DNA from: Ophiodon elongatus
Taxonomy: Eukaryota; Chordata; Actinopteri; Perciformes; Hexagrammidae
NCBI GenBank assembly: GCA_016806645.1
Contig: JACSYO010002116.1
Location: 3,971,501-4,035,500 of the forward strand
DNA: 64,000 nt
Direction: 5' to 3'
Part shown: one piece after another, positions 48,834-62,174 of the stretch
Layout: each line of letters opens with the position of its first letter
Numbering within the stretch: the stretch's first letter is position 1
Made by a program: the position numbers and the translations under genes
Notes under the pieces: model-generated
The model's input: the letters and a program-made list of their open reading frames with translations, nothing else
The model's database searches: none
Told to the model about the DNA's origin: nothing

Positions 48834-51236
48834 CTGAACACCAAAAACAGATTTATAGAGATTAGCAAATAACATAACAGGGTGGCATTAAGAGATATCC
48901 TCGGCCTGACAAAGGCAGAGAGCAGTAATTAAAGAAAGCAATGGGGTTGAGAAAAAAGGGTGTTCAGGCTGGTCACAACCTGTGCAACAGAAGTAAAGCT
49001 TGTAACGACATCTTTTGCCTTTTTACACCCCAAAATCCATTGCCATAGAACCATACATAAAACATAAAATGACAACTATTGCACTCTGCATTCAGAAAAT
49101 GTGAGAGGAAAATAAAGTAGGCTAGCTACCTAAAAACTGTGTTCTTTCTGATTTACTGTCCATTTAACTAGTTTGTTTAAGAAAAAAAATATTATTTGTA
49201 TCATTGAAGTTGTCAGGATTTAAACAAATCTCTCTGTTTTGCTTTGTTGCTGTCTGTTCTACTATTAATATTCATGTTGAAATCAATATGATAAATTAAT
49301 TTAGAATTGAATACATTCAAAGTGTGGTATTCCCAATAGAATCAAAAGTTGAGAGGGCAGTTATAGAAATCGGCTGAGGTAGTTAGCTTATGCAAGAGTT
49401 TAGCTCTCCATCTTGATTGCACTTAGCTACGGCCTCATTTAGTTATGTGGATCAACTACGCGAAATACCAAGATGTCAGTTAATCAAAATGGATATTTTA
49501 ATAACAGCTGGGGAAAAATCAAGCCGGTTTAGCTTTGGCTCAGGCTAACTGAGCTAGTTTTAACTTTAAATTGTTCTTTATTGTATTTGTAGTTAGCCCT
49601 CTGCAAATCTGACATGAATTTATGTATTTCTATGGCAGAATAATTTAAGAATCAGATGAAATCAGAATCTCTACTATCTTGTATTTCTACATGTTTCACT
49701 CCGTGTTAAATTTGGGGACAGCACTTTTTGAATTTTCTTTTAAGGTAAAAAAAATACAATCCAAGCAAAAACCTGTATGTCTGATACGTGTGTTTACGGC
49801 AGATGTATCATAAGTATGTGGACGTGAAATGGAACTCGGTATCAATACCATTATACATAGTGCATGTCAGCTCACTCAGCATGAAGTTGCTGATGTGCCA
49901 TTCAAATGTGTGGACTGACTGAAAAAAGGAAGAAGGAGGAGAAGGCTAAGTGAACAAGGCAGCTGCCTAAAATTGCAATACGGATACTGTGCTTTTAGGG
50001 GTCAGCTAAGACATATTTAGCATTCACATCCCTCCATCAAGGGGCAGGCATAAATTTTATATGTTGTTCATTTTGTTACAATAAAATTGGTGAAGTGGAT
50101 CCTGAAAACCTTTTATCGGAAATGGCGTGGCACAGGATCATGAAATACAAGTGCAAGTGACAGGAGGATGAATTCACATGACTTCACATTTTTGCATTTC
50201 CTCAAAGTGACAAGTAAACACCTTAAATCTGTGATGCTATATGCATAATGCATCAACTGTGTTTTGACATCCATCATTTAGTGCTGACTACAGCAAAATG
50301 CCAGCTTATAGTGCCACCACCAAGGAAACGTAATGCAGGGAATATATTCAGGTCACAAAGTTTTAAAAGGATTGCAAATTCTCTACGTATGGGAGAGTGT
50401 GTGTGTGTGTGCCTTTCCCATCAGAAACTCAATGAGCTGCTTACATTACAAAAGAGATCTTCCAGCCCTTTGCAACAGAAAAGACACCAAATAGTTTAGT
50501 ACACAGCATGAAGCACACACTGAACTGAAGCATGGATAATCATAACTCTTGTTATACCAATTATTGAACTTGGAAATAGCAGAGATTTGACACTTCGAGT
50601 CAACCAGGGAGCACGGAGCTCAGACAGTGCGAACATCATTTTGTCGATGTCCATAAAGGATGATGTTCACTCAACTGGAGAGTGACAGCAAGTTTTTCGA
50701 TACCGCCTCTAAAACACTGCTCTTATTGTATCATAGTGAACATGAAGACAGCACAGAGATCTAGAAGAATAGCGTACGAGTGTACAGCAGAAAGTGACTG
50801 TTGGTGAGAAAAGCAATATATGAGGCCTGCTGCTGAGCTGCTTTCAAAACCTGTTAAGTTACAAACAGCTCAAAAGTTGCAATGTGAGCTGGAGAGCTCC
50901 AAACAGAGAGCTGTATGTCTTCCTAAGACAGAGCTAGATTACTGCAAAACCAGAGGATCTAAAATGTGTTTAGCTCCCTGAGCATAGCTTTCTTCTAAAA
51001 ATGTGTCGATGACATACAATATTTCTGTATCGCTTTATGCAATTACTCCATAATTAAACCTTCAGGAAAGTTTTACTTTTTTTTCCTTTTCTTCTAATTG
51101 GCTGTCATAATTGTTACATACTTGTAATGGAACATTTAGGAAATTAGCGCATCATTTCCTTATTGCCAAAAATAGAGAAACCAGAGTTTCTCTATTTGCC
51201 AGATCACACACACACACACACACACGCACGCACACA

Positions 51237-51292
<56 letters not shown>

Positions 51293-52693
51293 CACGCACA
51301 CGCACACGCACACACACACTTCGTCTCCTCTTCTGGCTAGCTGCTATTGTGAGGCTGTAACATTGTCTATCCTGCTACAATGTACAATAGGCAAGTGAGA
51401 TCTGGGTTACATACCCCCTTATCCCTGTAGCCCCCCGGGCACCGCTATGCTCTGTGGTTGACTACATGCTACAGCAGCCGTGAGAAGCTCTCCCCCAGGA
51501 AAGCGCATGTTTACTTATTCATTTGCACCTTCTTGTTTTAAATTCCACAGACAGTGTCTGAATGGGAGCATCGGTAGGAGGAAGAAATCCCCAAAGCAAT
51601 ACCTATGATACAATAGCAATGTCTACAGTATGCGCTTGTGTTTCCTTGTGCATGCATGATTGCATGCCACTCGGGCGTGTGTTTTCTAAAGTGAAGTATT
51701 TATCACTGAAATGGGTGGTTGATGTAAGACCCAATTATTGATGACAATAGGCTCCATCCATCGACCCTGGGAGAGGATATAGGCTTGGGGGTTTCCATTT
51801 TGAGGTGGCTTTCTGTGAATACTGCTCCCCAGAGTGGCGTGCTCTAAGATTTACCCCTGCTTATTGTTCCTCGGTGGCACTGCTATCGACAGCAGATCAC
51901 TCACTCAAGGCTGGAGAAATAACAGCATTGGCATTCTCCTAAAACATGTGAAAGTGCTCTGCACTAAAAAATAATGGCCTCTTGGACCTTCAACTTTGAT
52001 TTGTATTTACAACAGTCACTATGGTGGCATTAAATAGTACTGAGCTCATGCCTTTTGGGCTTATCATGAACTGAGGATTACCTGTTTGTGGATGTGCGTG
52101 GATAGATCGCATTGACATGGATGTCTGCATGTGCACACCCGTGCACACGCATTCAAACACGAAGGTGTGTGTGTGCATATGTTGCTGTTTTGTTGTGACT
52201 AATGAGGAGCAGCTGAATTGGCCTGCCTGGTGATTTGTACTGGCTGCTTAATGATGATGAGGCCTGATGGGATGCCAGGTTCGTGTGTTTGTCTGCAAAC
52301 ATCAACAATCTGTTCCAGACGATCTGCCAGACACCAGATCAGGGGGAACAACATCAAATGACATAGTCATGTTGATTACATCATTAAAAAGTATTATCAA
52401 GGAGGTTTAGCAGCATGTAATTACCAGGGACGAGGCTGAAATAATCAGAAAATCATGAGTAGTAAATACTCTTCAAAGGCTTGATGAACCATACAACACT
52501 ATGTTTTGTGTGTACACTTCTTCAGTACAGTAAAGTCAGTCATAAATACCACTTACCACAAACTAACAGTATTTCAATTAAGAGTACTTAGCAGAAACTG
52601 TGAATGACAAACTCCATTCATCCCCCCCAACCGACCCACCCCCTGTCCCCTTTGGGTAGCAGTGCACTTGGAGAGTAATAGGACACTCCTTAC
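48834..52693 (-). other. kcnma1: kcnma1 intron (3.9 kb), no further exon seen
   Basis: One of the larger introns in this part of the gene. It carries the CA microsatellite at 51205-51319, a GU run in the transcript, but no recognised exon or transposon. Confidence 0.7.
51205..51319. repeat. kcnma1: (CA)n microsatellite with CGCA variants
   Basis: About 57 dinucleotides, CA with scattered CG interruptions (cgcacgcacacacgcg near 51226). Intronic; read as GU in the kcnma1 pre-mRNA. Confidence 0.98.
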
Positions 52694-52886
52694 CTTGGGA
52701 ATTAGCCTGTAAGACCCCAATGCTGTCATCAAACTGCATAGATTTGATGTTGAGCGAAGCCAAGATGCATTCCTTATCCTGCAGTGAGGTATCTTCGATA
52801 TTGTTCTGATTGGCTGACAGTATTACGCACATGTCGCAGAGGTTGATGTTGACAGCCCTTAAATCTGCCCGACTTAATGGCGTACC
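52694..52886 (-). CDS. kcnma1: kcnma1 exon: RCK2 core
   Basis: A 193-nt exon with acceptor tcaccctgaag and donor GTAAGGAG. It encodes GTPLSRADLRAVNINLCDM, CVILSANQNNIEDTSLQDK, ECILASLNIKSMQFDDS and IGVLQANSQ. The sequence is near-identical to vertebrate BK channels. The LCDMCVILSA strand lies in the Rossmann-type core of RCK2. It is phase 0 at the start and phase 1 at the end. Confidence 0.98.
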
Positions 52887-53445
52887 CTTCAGGGTGAGGA
52901 GAACAGAGAGAAAAAGCAAGACGGAGAGATAGAAGGAAAAACCCAGAGAACAGACAGACATAGGGGAGAGAAAAACAAATTTAAGAAGTGAGCAGAGTGG
53001 AGCTTTGGGAAATTAGTTAACAAGTATTCTTGTTTTGAGGCGATGACATTCCACTGATCTAACTGGGCATTGGAGAATCAGATACATGGACTTTCTAAAG
53101 GCTAGCTTTCGCTGAGGGCTGTGTTTGGGATTCTCCTCTGATCATCACTCAAGCCAGGCCTAACAAGCTCTAAGGCAGCAAGCCACGCCATCTGTGATGG
53201 GCATTGCAGCTGCAACACACATAAACTCCATTTTGAATGTGCAGGATGTGTCACTGCTCTGGATAAGGGGGGCTGACTACGCTCTCATGGAGTGATCATT
53301 CAATTGAGTAATGTGTGATCAAATCAAACTGACAATCCCTTTCAGGATTTCAATGTGCATGGAACTCAAAATGTCATCGCCTCGTTAGTTGAACAGAGAA
53401 TCTGGTTTAAATGTATCTTCCGTGGCAGTGAACTGTTACACTCAC

Positions 53446-53670
53446 AGGTAAGATGGAGACCTTAGGGAAGTTGTGTAAAGTCTCCCACTCTCTCCGCAGG
53501 TAATCCAGCGAGCCCACAAAAACAATAGGCTTTAGCTCGTGGTAATGGAAATTGCTGGCTCTTAAAGGCATCACCAAGTTTCGCAGCCCCACCAAAGCAG
53601 ACGTGACATCCCCAAATATACAGACCACCACATGGCCGCTCAGTACTGTCATGGAGGCTTCACTCCGGGT
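53446..53670 (-). CDS. kcnma1: kcnma1 exon: start of RCK2 fold
   Basis: A 225-nt exon, phase 0-0, with acceptor tctgttccctgcag and donor GTGAGTGT. It encodes TRSEASMTVLSGHVVVCIF, GDVTSALVGLRNLVMPLRA, SNFHYHELKPIVFVGSLDY and LRREWETLHNFPKVSILP. The hydrophobic strand VVVCIF followed by GDV is the first beta-strand and turn of the RCK2 Rossmann fold. The segment is conserved with mammals except for conservative changes (TSALVGL, KPIVFVGSLDYLRR). Confidence 0.98.
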
Positions 53671-54845
53671 CTGCAGGGAACAGAGGGATACAGGGAAAGG
53701 GGAGAAGAGCAGAGAGAGAGGGATGAGGAGGAGTGCAGACAGAGAAGAGAGGAAGACACCCACAAAGACAAACACATAATTACAGAATGTAATGAGTACT
53801 GTTAACATAAAACTGGGAAATGTAAATAAATTAAAACATTCTAGATTTAAGAGCATTTAAATGTTATAAACTGTTATAAACCCATATTAAATAGGGTTTA
53901 CTATTTACACATGTACACAACTTTGGTTAACCCCTATTCTGTTTATAAACAGTTTATTGGATAACCAGAAATAGGAAGTTTACAGAACAAAAACATAACA
54001 TGTGGTCTTTTCTGAAAGGGCAGCTGATTCAATCAGGCTGAAAAATGCAGTTTGTAAGATTTTAGGCACATACAGTATGTATGACTAGGACCCTGTCATG
54101 AATCGGAGGTATAAATAAACAAAGCTTCTCTATTGTATGACGTTCGAGTTGAAAAAGAACAATGCCCTGCTTTTAAGATCTGTCGCCTGTCGCAGCAGCT
54201 TGATGTGCATTTGATTTCAAGTTTGAATGTAAGTTAACTAAACTAAACGCTACTATGATCCCAGTGGGTTTGAAGCTAAAACTGTATCTTTGTTTACTGG
54301 AGACATACGGTAAAACTAAGAAAAACAAGGAACTACTACTGCAAATTTGCTCATACTCTCAGCCAATCTAATGGATTAAACATTTTCGATTATCTACATT
54401 TGTTGGTGACCCATCTCATGCAGGAACATCCTTCAGCCCCCCTTAAACTAATTAAAACAACAAATAAATGTCAACTATATAGATGAATGCGTCTTCTATG
54501 TCATATTGGATTTAGACAGGGTTAACCCTCCCCAAACAAATTGTGCACTGACATAAATGCTTACAAACTGCCTTGTTAGAAAATCTGAGCAAACCCATGC
54601 GTGCTGTGTTGAAATACTGTTCACAGATCCTTGGCGGATAAATATAAAAAACAATCAATAAACTCACCTTGAAACAACAGAGAGGCAGTGAGAGAAATTT
54701 CATTACACATTAGTGTGTGATTGTGTTACTACAATATTGAGGGGAAACTTTGGTTCCTGACAATACTTACTTTAACTTTTTTTTTTACTGCATATGCTAT
54801 TATATTTGAGAGGTTTTGCAGTTACACAGTTATTGTCCTACTCAC

Positions 54846-54972
54846 CAGGATGACTTTTTCGATTTCTTTTGATGGGCACCAGTGAAACATCCCTGTCGAG
54901 TCATACCTCTTCACGCTCATGTCCATGCTCTCGATTTGTTCATTTCCAGGAATGAGAAGGGGGTCGTGTCGA
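54846..54972 (-). CDS. kcnma1: kcnma1 exon: linker into RCK2
   Basis: A 127-nt exon with acceptor ctgtttttccag and donor GTGAGTAG. It encodes RHDPLLIPGNEQIESMDMS, VKRYDSTGMFHWCPSKEIE and KVIL. It matches the vertebrate BK segment joining the RCK1-RCK2 linker to RCK2. The junction adds one Ser (AG plus T) before RHDP, which is absent in the human sequence as I recall it; the only available AG supports this. Confidence 0.97.
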
Positions 54973-55991
54973 CTGGAAAAACAGAACAATTTATTTATGT
55001 TAGACCATTGTGTTAAATGACTGCGGCTTTGTAAATTAAGTGGTAACATGAAAGAGGCAAAAGACCACCTGAGTTTCTTGAGATCTACACTGTCTATTTA
55101 TACAATGTGTCAAATCCTCAGATTGTTGGACTTTCTGCTGCACTACTTACTGTAGGTCCCATAACTACCACATTATTCCTCCATTCCTTCTTGTCCTTGA
55201 TGTCAAGTCATCAGAAAACTCAAAGACCCTGGTGCTCGCAGTGGTGCAGAGAACAGCAAGATTTGAGTGCTACTGACTGAATGGCATGACAACACAAGGC
55301 CAATTACCAGCTTTTACCCTCTCCTCCAGCTTCTGACGCCATGCGGCGCAAATAGTAAAAGCTCCAACAGGCTCACACTTTAAATATTTCAGGAATTTGC
55401 CCAATCACATTTTGCTTTCCCAACTGATGGCCATTAATGTTTCAACAGCATGTCACAACCAAACAGGCTAATCCACAGCAGTGGGCTGCTGAGTTTTATC
55501 CGGTGTAACACTGACCATGAAAGGGCTCCTGTCATTCCTGTTATACCGCCTCTCTTGTTCGTGCATTTATCCTACAAAACATGTTCTCAAAGTTCCTCTG
55601 AAGGCAATCCATAACATTTCATGCAAAACACCGAGTCAGGATAACCTGTAGACATTTAGTGCCGTTCCTTTAAAAAACACTGCTTGTTTTATAGCAATGC
55701 AAATGTAATTTCTTTGCAATTCAACCCAAATAATGAAATCCTTGGTTTCATCCAGGGCTATACAGACTCCAAAAAAAGGGAACTGCAGAGAGAGAGAGAG
55801 ACATTTGAGTAATATGGGAGAAAACATCCCAAGAATTTGACATACATCTTTCTCAGTATCACTCTCTCTATCCTCTATCAACACTGTCATACACTGACAA
55901 GGCTTTGATGTTGTCTCTTCCCTCAACCTGCATTTGGGTTGCATACCAATGCAGGAAAAGTTACACAAAAAAAAATAAAAACTGTCAATTA

Positions 55992-56024
<33 letters not shown>

Positions 56025-59000
56025 CCGCTCATCCCTCTATCAGTTAGTGCAGGTGATAATAACACTGACAGCATTTAGTGTTTTTACACTCAGCCTGAAT
56101 CTTTCATCCAGAGCCGCGTGTTGCGCCAATCAACTCCACAGAGCCCCCGTCACTTCAATCTGCTCAGCTCTTCTCGCCTCCACACAGGGGCTGACTGGCG
56201 CATGCAGGCGGGCTGCCGCTCCAGCTCTCTCTGCCAAGACAGCTATCTTTCACAGAGCTGTCAGCGGTGTGACTGGCAGCCTGTCACAGGCTCCACACAC
56301 CTCCTTCTCCCTCTGCCTTCTCCCTGCCTCGGGTTGAACCTACCACAAGACTAAAGGAGAGCAGACATGACGTCTGTGCCACAGTGCCACGCCCAAGGGA
56401 TATCAGCTGCGGATAATACTGTGACATCTTCTGCGATAGGATGCGTGTCGTCAGTCCTGACCCGTCAAAAAGGTTTGTGGGAATGGTGTTAATGCCATGG
56501 TGGCAATGCAGCTTGTTAACATGGTAACACGTCATACTGGCAACTGGGACACAAACAACACAGCCATGGTACGGATAGGTCAGCCAGGATGCAACGTGTG
56601 ATTGAATGTTACCCATAGTGTTTAAAAATATGACACAGATATCTAAATAAATTTCACAAATAATGCAATGTCTACCTTTAATTTGTTTTGATTATTTGGG
56701 AAGTATATCTTTTATTAGAAGTTTCCCCACCAAAACTACATTCATTATATTTAAAAAAAATTCACAGTTCAGATCGCAAAGCAAACATTTTCTCTGGGTG
56801 AGATACAGTATTTTATCTGATGCACTTTTATATAGGACAAATATTTCCCTTACAGCATGTCTCACTCCAGTATCTCACCCTCTCTCTTTCTTCCTCCCTC
56901 CCTCAGTATATATTTCAAACAGAGTTGAGTTATTCCAGTGTATCACTCTGCAGTCACAAACTGGGGATGGGCCTGCTCCCCCAATCCCTCTCTGCCAGAC
57001 TACGAAGGCAGCCTCTTGCTTTGAAAATTTTCCCCATCATGCAAACTGACAAAGGCATGCTTTTCAAAAGCCCAGAGCCAATCTGTTGATCATTATTTAT
57101 TTACAAAGGCCTTCAGGCTGCAAGTCCTGTAAAAACCATACTTGATACGTAGGCGCGCTTCTTGCTAGCTCTCTACTGTGTTTTCCCCCTCCTTGCTTGT
57201 AGAATAAAGTATCCCTAAGGCTACCTCAAACAATCACTTTTCATTGTGCATAAAATCCACCTTGTAAAACTGTTTAATATATATGGTGTTATATGTTGAC
57301 GGGGGCAGCTGTGAAGGGGGGCTGTGGACTGTGATGGGTAATTTGATGTTTTGCTGAGGGCTAAGACTGGGAAAAAAATCTACACCTATAACAGAGGACC
57401 TGTCATCCCAGTACCCAAGAGCCAGCAGAATACAAAAGCACCCCTAAAGCAGAGAAAACTTTGACACCGCTTTGAAGCGTTTTCAAAACTGAGTAAATAA
57501 CTCGCAAGAATTATTATCACTACGAGATCAAAGCAAAGATGCATATATTACATGGCAAACAGGGACCATCTCCTAAGCAAAAAAGGAAAAGAAGAAAAGG
57601 TTTCGTGCTCTAAGTTAGGCAAACTAAACAGCCTTTTAAACAAGCAGTTAGCTGGAAATGTGCCAATGTGTAGTTGTTGTTGTAGCAGTTTTCTCCCTTT
57701 GAGCAAGGGCATCTAAAATGATGCTCTGTTGCAAACTAGACTGAAGGGTATGACTTTGTGTTGGGCTAATGGTTCGGCAAGTGTGAAGGATTATTAAGTG
57801 CTTGTTTTGTGGAGAACTGAGGGGGAGGCCGACAAGTATACTAGACAAAATCATAGGCATTCCAGTTCATAAGGAGGAACTCTGCCTGAGGGAAGCTAGC
57901 AGGACCAACATACAAAGAAATGAAGTTGAATGTAAGGAAAATACACTACAGTGCAATAATGACCAAAAACAATACGTGAAAACAGATTAAAGAGTTAAAT
58001 GATTAAAATTTAAACGATTTCCATTTTGTATTTATATATTAATCTTATTTGCAGAAATTAAACTATGTTCATATAATGGATTTTTTCGTTTTGCTTTTTG
58101 GGATTTAAATTCCATACAAAATCATTTATTTTCCCACACAATTCGGATAAGGAGTTTCTACTGCGGGGCAGCTTCTCTGCGTAAATAATAACAGTGACAA
58201 GTGTTTGTGACAAAAACCACACAGCTCTCTCTTCAGATTTTCCTATTATAAAGTCATAGAGATGACAACCGTAACACTTACTCTCATTAAGTGTAGGGCA
58301 GCGTAGCTATGAATGTTCCTGTCCTGTTAGATCTTCGACATCACTCCTTTATCATGCCGTCCCAATCCGCACAGCTCGGCCTCCCTGTATTTTCCACGCT
58401 GTCGTTGTTGCTAACCTCGCCTCGCAGCCAGAGGAGCACATAAACCTACCCCTTTTATCTTTCAAAATCAATTAACAGCAATTTAATTCCACGGGACAGG
58501 ATAAAAGGAAGGTAATATTTGAATTCATATTTGATTGTGATGATACATCTCACATATGGCCTTAAGTACCAGAAACAGTACTCACAGGGGTTCCCACAAT
58601 AGAGGAGTAGCCTGAGGGCAAAGTAACCATGCAGGTCCCTCTGATTGGTTGCTGGTGTCATTAGTGCCAGCATTGTTTAAGGAGCACATGTGGACCAGAC
58701 CGGAGGAGGTGACAGCTGGGACTTTAAAGCCAGAGGAGTTTTCAAACGGCTGCTCACAGCTGCTTTCCATGACAGAAATATTATTTCAGCTCTGTCATTA
58801 ACAACTGACAGCATGCCATCCTAAACAGCCACTGCCTAACAGGGCACTTCTCTCTCTCTTTCTCTCACAGTTTCTTACCTCCCTCTTCTGCCACCCCTAA
58901 TTTGCCCCCTCCCATCCATCCAACCACCCATCATCTCACCATCAGCAGCATCCACCTCTGAAGTATCTCTCACACGCATCTCTCCATCCCTTCCTCTCTG

Positions 59001-59080
59001 CCTCCGTTCTTCCGTGTATCTGACTTCCTCTCACTCCCCATTTGAAGTGCTGGAAGGAGAATAAAATCAGCGTCTCTTAC
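54973..59080 (-). other. kcnma1: kcnma1 intron (4.1 kb), no further exon seen
   Basis: It contains a short CT repeat (55997-56022), a small GA run (about 55788-55801) and many chance frames (for example 55636-56025 on -, 56047-56337 and 56663-57049 on +). None of these carries splice signals plus recognisable protein. Confidence 0.7.
55997..56022. repeat. kcnma1: (CT)n microsatellite
   Basis: About 13 CT units in the intron; GA in the transcript sense. Confidence 0.9.
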
Positions 59081-59174
59081 CTCATCATCTTGGGCGAGCA
59101 GTTGGGTGAGTTTCGCATCCCGCCGTTGCGCTGCTTTTTTTTGGGCGAGAGAGTGGATGGATGCTCGTCTTCGA
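59081..59174 (-). CDS. kcnma1: kcnma1 exon: RCK1-RCK2 linker
   Basis: A 94-nt exon with acceptor catgtgtttgcag and donor GTAAGAGA. Two bases (TC) complete a Leu or Phe codon, then EDEHPSTLSPKKKQRNGG, MRNSPNCSPKMM, plus two bases of a Ser codon. This is the basic, disordered linker between the two calcium-sensing RCK domains, the segment that follows the main alternative-splice site (STREX site) of BK channels. The phase-1 start accepts any upstream exon ending in one codon base, which is how the cassettes at 63438 and about 60967 can be placed before it. Confidence 0.96.
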
Positions 59175-60966
59175 CTGCAAACACATGCAAAGAATGTCAG
59201 AATAGAGACAGATGGTTGGGAAAGTGTGCTGGACCTGACAGGATAAAAAATTGCCAACAATCAATCAATCATTGCAAACAAAAAACTGAACAGAAAAAAA
59301 GGAAAATTAATCATTCAGTGTCAAATTGGGGACATATAGAGAACGCATTAGTAACGGACGATGGTAAATCTGCGATAGGTAGGAGAAAAACACGGAGAAA
59401 AAAACTATTTACGAGCTGATAAGGTTACGGAAGGCTCAAATCCCAAAACCCCCATATTTAGGATCTTCAAAGGTGCACTTTTACAGGGCCTTCAGTAATA
59501 CACTACTGCATCTGTTCAGTACACCCGCTAAAATGTGCAGATGGTTGGACCTCTAGCAGTCTGCATCAGAGTGACCATGCTTACCTATGCAATTAATTGC
59601 CATGTGATGGTACAGACTGTCATTGTCAGTGGGGCATGGGCAAAAGCAATGACAATGAGATAAATTAAGGTTATGGAGATGGATCTTGAGTGGGTAGTCT
59701 ATTTAATTCTTTTAACGAAACTATCTGAACCCCACCCCATCATTCCAGTTCTATCTAAAGCGCACAAACTTGCTCTTCTGGTCTACCTCCATGCCAAGAG
59801 ACCACTCAACACACATCACTAAGGACAGGGCACGCTAACAGGGTATGAACGAGTGAACTATGAATATCGAAAGCAGCTAATAAATAAACATCATCCTCCA
59901 GAAGGAGGTCAGAACTAGCCTTAAAAGTTTAAATAAAAAATGTATTATTTATGGAAGATTTAATAGTCCATTTTTGATTTTGATGCTTTAGTGTTAAGCG
60001 TTTGCAGGACGCTCAGCCATAGCCACAATGTTTCTTAAGATTTTTTCAGTAGAAGTTCAGCTTCCTGTCAACTATACTTGGATGTGTTGTGAAATGGGAG
60101 GGGGGGGACACTATTTTTCAAACTTTGCTTGAGTCCCAGTCAGACAGAGAGGACGAGAAAGAGCAGCCAGATTGAGGCCAGGCCCAGTCGTCTGAAGATT
60201 TCAGGCAAGCTAACAGTAGTCTGATCTTCACTACTGTCTGTGAGTTTCAACAGCTTTCAGACAGGCACCCAGATACTCTTATCCACTCTGCACTCTCCCA
60301 GCGCAAATGCCAAGTGCCCCGTCACTTCAAACCCGTATTAGTCCTTTGGTTAGAAATCAATAACACAGCATGATATTAGTGCAAATCAATGTGCACGCTG
60401 CAAGCCGTGACTATTCTAAGCATGTGGAAATTCATTATTGTCTGAGCCCCCGTCCTATGCTGTCACCTAATTCTGCTAATAAAAGATAAGAAATATGACT
60501 TTGCCTTCTAATAAAATGTCACTCTCTGACATTTCCTTTATGCAATTGGGCTTCCGGAATAGCTAATATCACAAGCACTTTACACTTTACAAATAATTCT
60601 CTCTCTAATGTACTTTGAAAATACCACATCAAATATATGCATTCCTCGCCATGTTGTGAGATCCTCAGAGCTCACAACTAAATAAATAAATACAGATAAG
60701 TAGCTCTTTTGTGTTGATTCTAAATTCATAAGTTTTAGCACTCCTCAGTTTGGAAGTCACCCAATGTAGACGGAAGCAGCCACTGCAGTAACAGGCATAT
60801 CTGTGCAAAGCAGCAGGAGCAACAACAGCAGTAGCTCCAGCAGAGTGAACCGCCATGCAGCAAACAAGACAAAATGAAGCAACGGGACAGGCAGGGTTAC
60901 TGACTGATGCATCCCGCTGAGGGGGCAACCTACAGTGCGTACTGTGACTGAGCAGCATGGCATTAC
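59175..60966 (-). other. kcnma1: kcnma1 intron before the linker exon
   Basis: About 1.8 kb with no further exon recognised. The long open frame of the upstream candidate exon runs on into it as far as 60665. Confidence 0.6.
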
Positions 60967-61287
60967 TGGGGTGGTAGCGGTATTTCACCGGCAGACTGCG
61001 GGCCCGGTTCAGCCGACTCTCTGCCTGGGATCTGGCAACCACGTCTCCTGGACCTGAGATACTGAGGCGCAGTTGTGAGGGGTCAGACCCAGGCCCTCTC
61101 CCGATGGGGAGCAGACTTCCTTTACGGTTATTAACAAGGGGGATGTTGCGTTTGCCTGGGTTGAACAGGGGGTCCTTGTTGGGGTGCAAGTTGTCGGGAA
61201 GGAATGCATTTGTGGTGGTGGAGGTGGAGTTGCAGCCGGTGGTTTTAACTGATCGTTTTTGTAAAGATGGTCTAACTTCATCCATTA
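60967..61287 (-). CDS. kcnma1: Candidate long kcnma1 cassette exon in the RCK1-RCK2 linker
   Basis: The acceptor tttgacag at 61288-61289 opens an uninterrupted frame: two bases, then MDEVRPSLQKRSVKTTGCN, STSTTTNAFLPDNLHPNKD, PLFNPGKRNIPLVNNRK, through SLPVKYRYHP. The start phase (1) fits both the 33-nt microexon before it (C plus TA gives Leu) and the known BK splice site. A donor giving the required phase 1 occurs at A|GTAATG (60966, used here) and again at A|GTACGC (60942), so the 3' border is uncertain. The protein is hydrophilic and rich in Ser, Pro, Arg and Asn, without a recognised domain. The frame continues to 60665 (209 codons, the longest in the window). I do not recall this segment from mammalian BK channels. 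It might also be a chance frame. Confidence 0.55.
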
Positions 61288-62098
61288 CTGTCAAACAATG
61301 GAGAATAAAAGTGTGAGAAAGCCTGTATTAATGCTGAGGAATTAGTTAGTGATTAAACTCTAGAAGATGACATTGTGTTATTTTTTGCTGTATTTGTTTT
61401 AAATTATATCATTGTTTTATCAGAGATTAAGGACAAATTAAAACTAAATCCATCATTTTACTATAGGATGTTAACAAGTTAATTGGTAAATAAGAAAGAG
61501 ATTCATTGGCTTGAAATAAATATGTAAGGAAAGAGCGATAATTAATTAAAATCCTGTATGAAAAATCAGACACTTGTTTCTGTGAAAAATATTTTTTGTT
61601 TTTGTTTTTTCTCATTTCAGTTCTGATTAAGCCAAAAATATTCATGCCATAAAAACATAAAACTGGTGTTGAAACTTCATCCTCTCTTATCTACTTGGCA
61701 CACGCTCTGACTGAAATGTTCCCAGTGACACTTACTTTGCATTTGAGACAAACATGAATTAGTAAGAAGTCTCTTCGTTTTATTTCTCAGTTGCGCTACA
61801 CTTTCTGGTAGAACAAAAACGGAGACACGGCTAAAGCCAGTCAAATTCAATCAGATATTGTGTCATTTCAAGCATAATGTGTGGCAGAATACTTTCACTT
61901 CGACAAATATAAAACTAGAACTAATAATTTATAATATTACTAATTCAAAAACATTGTTTCATAGAACATTTATAGAGGATTCATTTTGTATAGAAATTTA
62001 GTTTATTCCAGACCAAAGATTTAGTCCTATATTCTCAAACATGGTGATTTTAACTGTAACTCTGACAGTATGTCCAGTGACAACCTGCTGTATTTAAT

Positions 62099-62174
<76 letters not shown>

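Noticed and set aside
56047..57089. Several + strand frames of 78-128 codons
   Set aside because: They lie antisense in a kcnma1 intron, are built on CT-rich sequence and show no domain or splice support.
60665..60942. Downstream half of the 209-codon frame as coding
   Set aside because: Past the candidate donors the translation becomes Cys/Leu-rich and unlike the hydrophilic first part; it is probably intron read-through.
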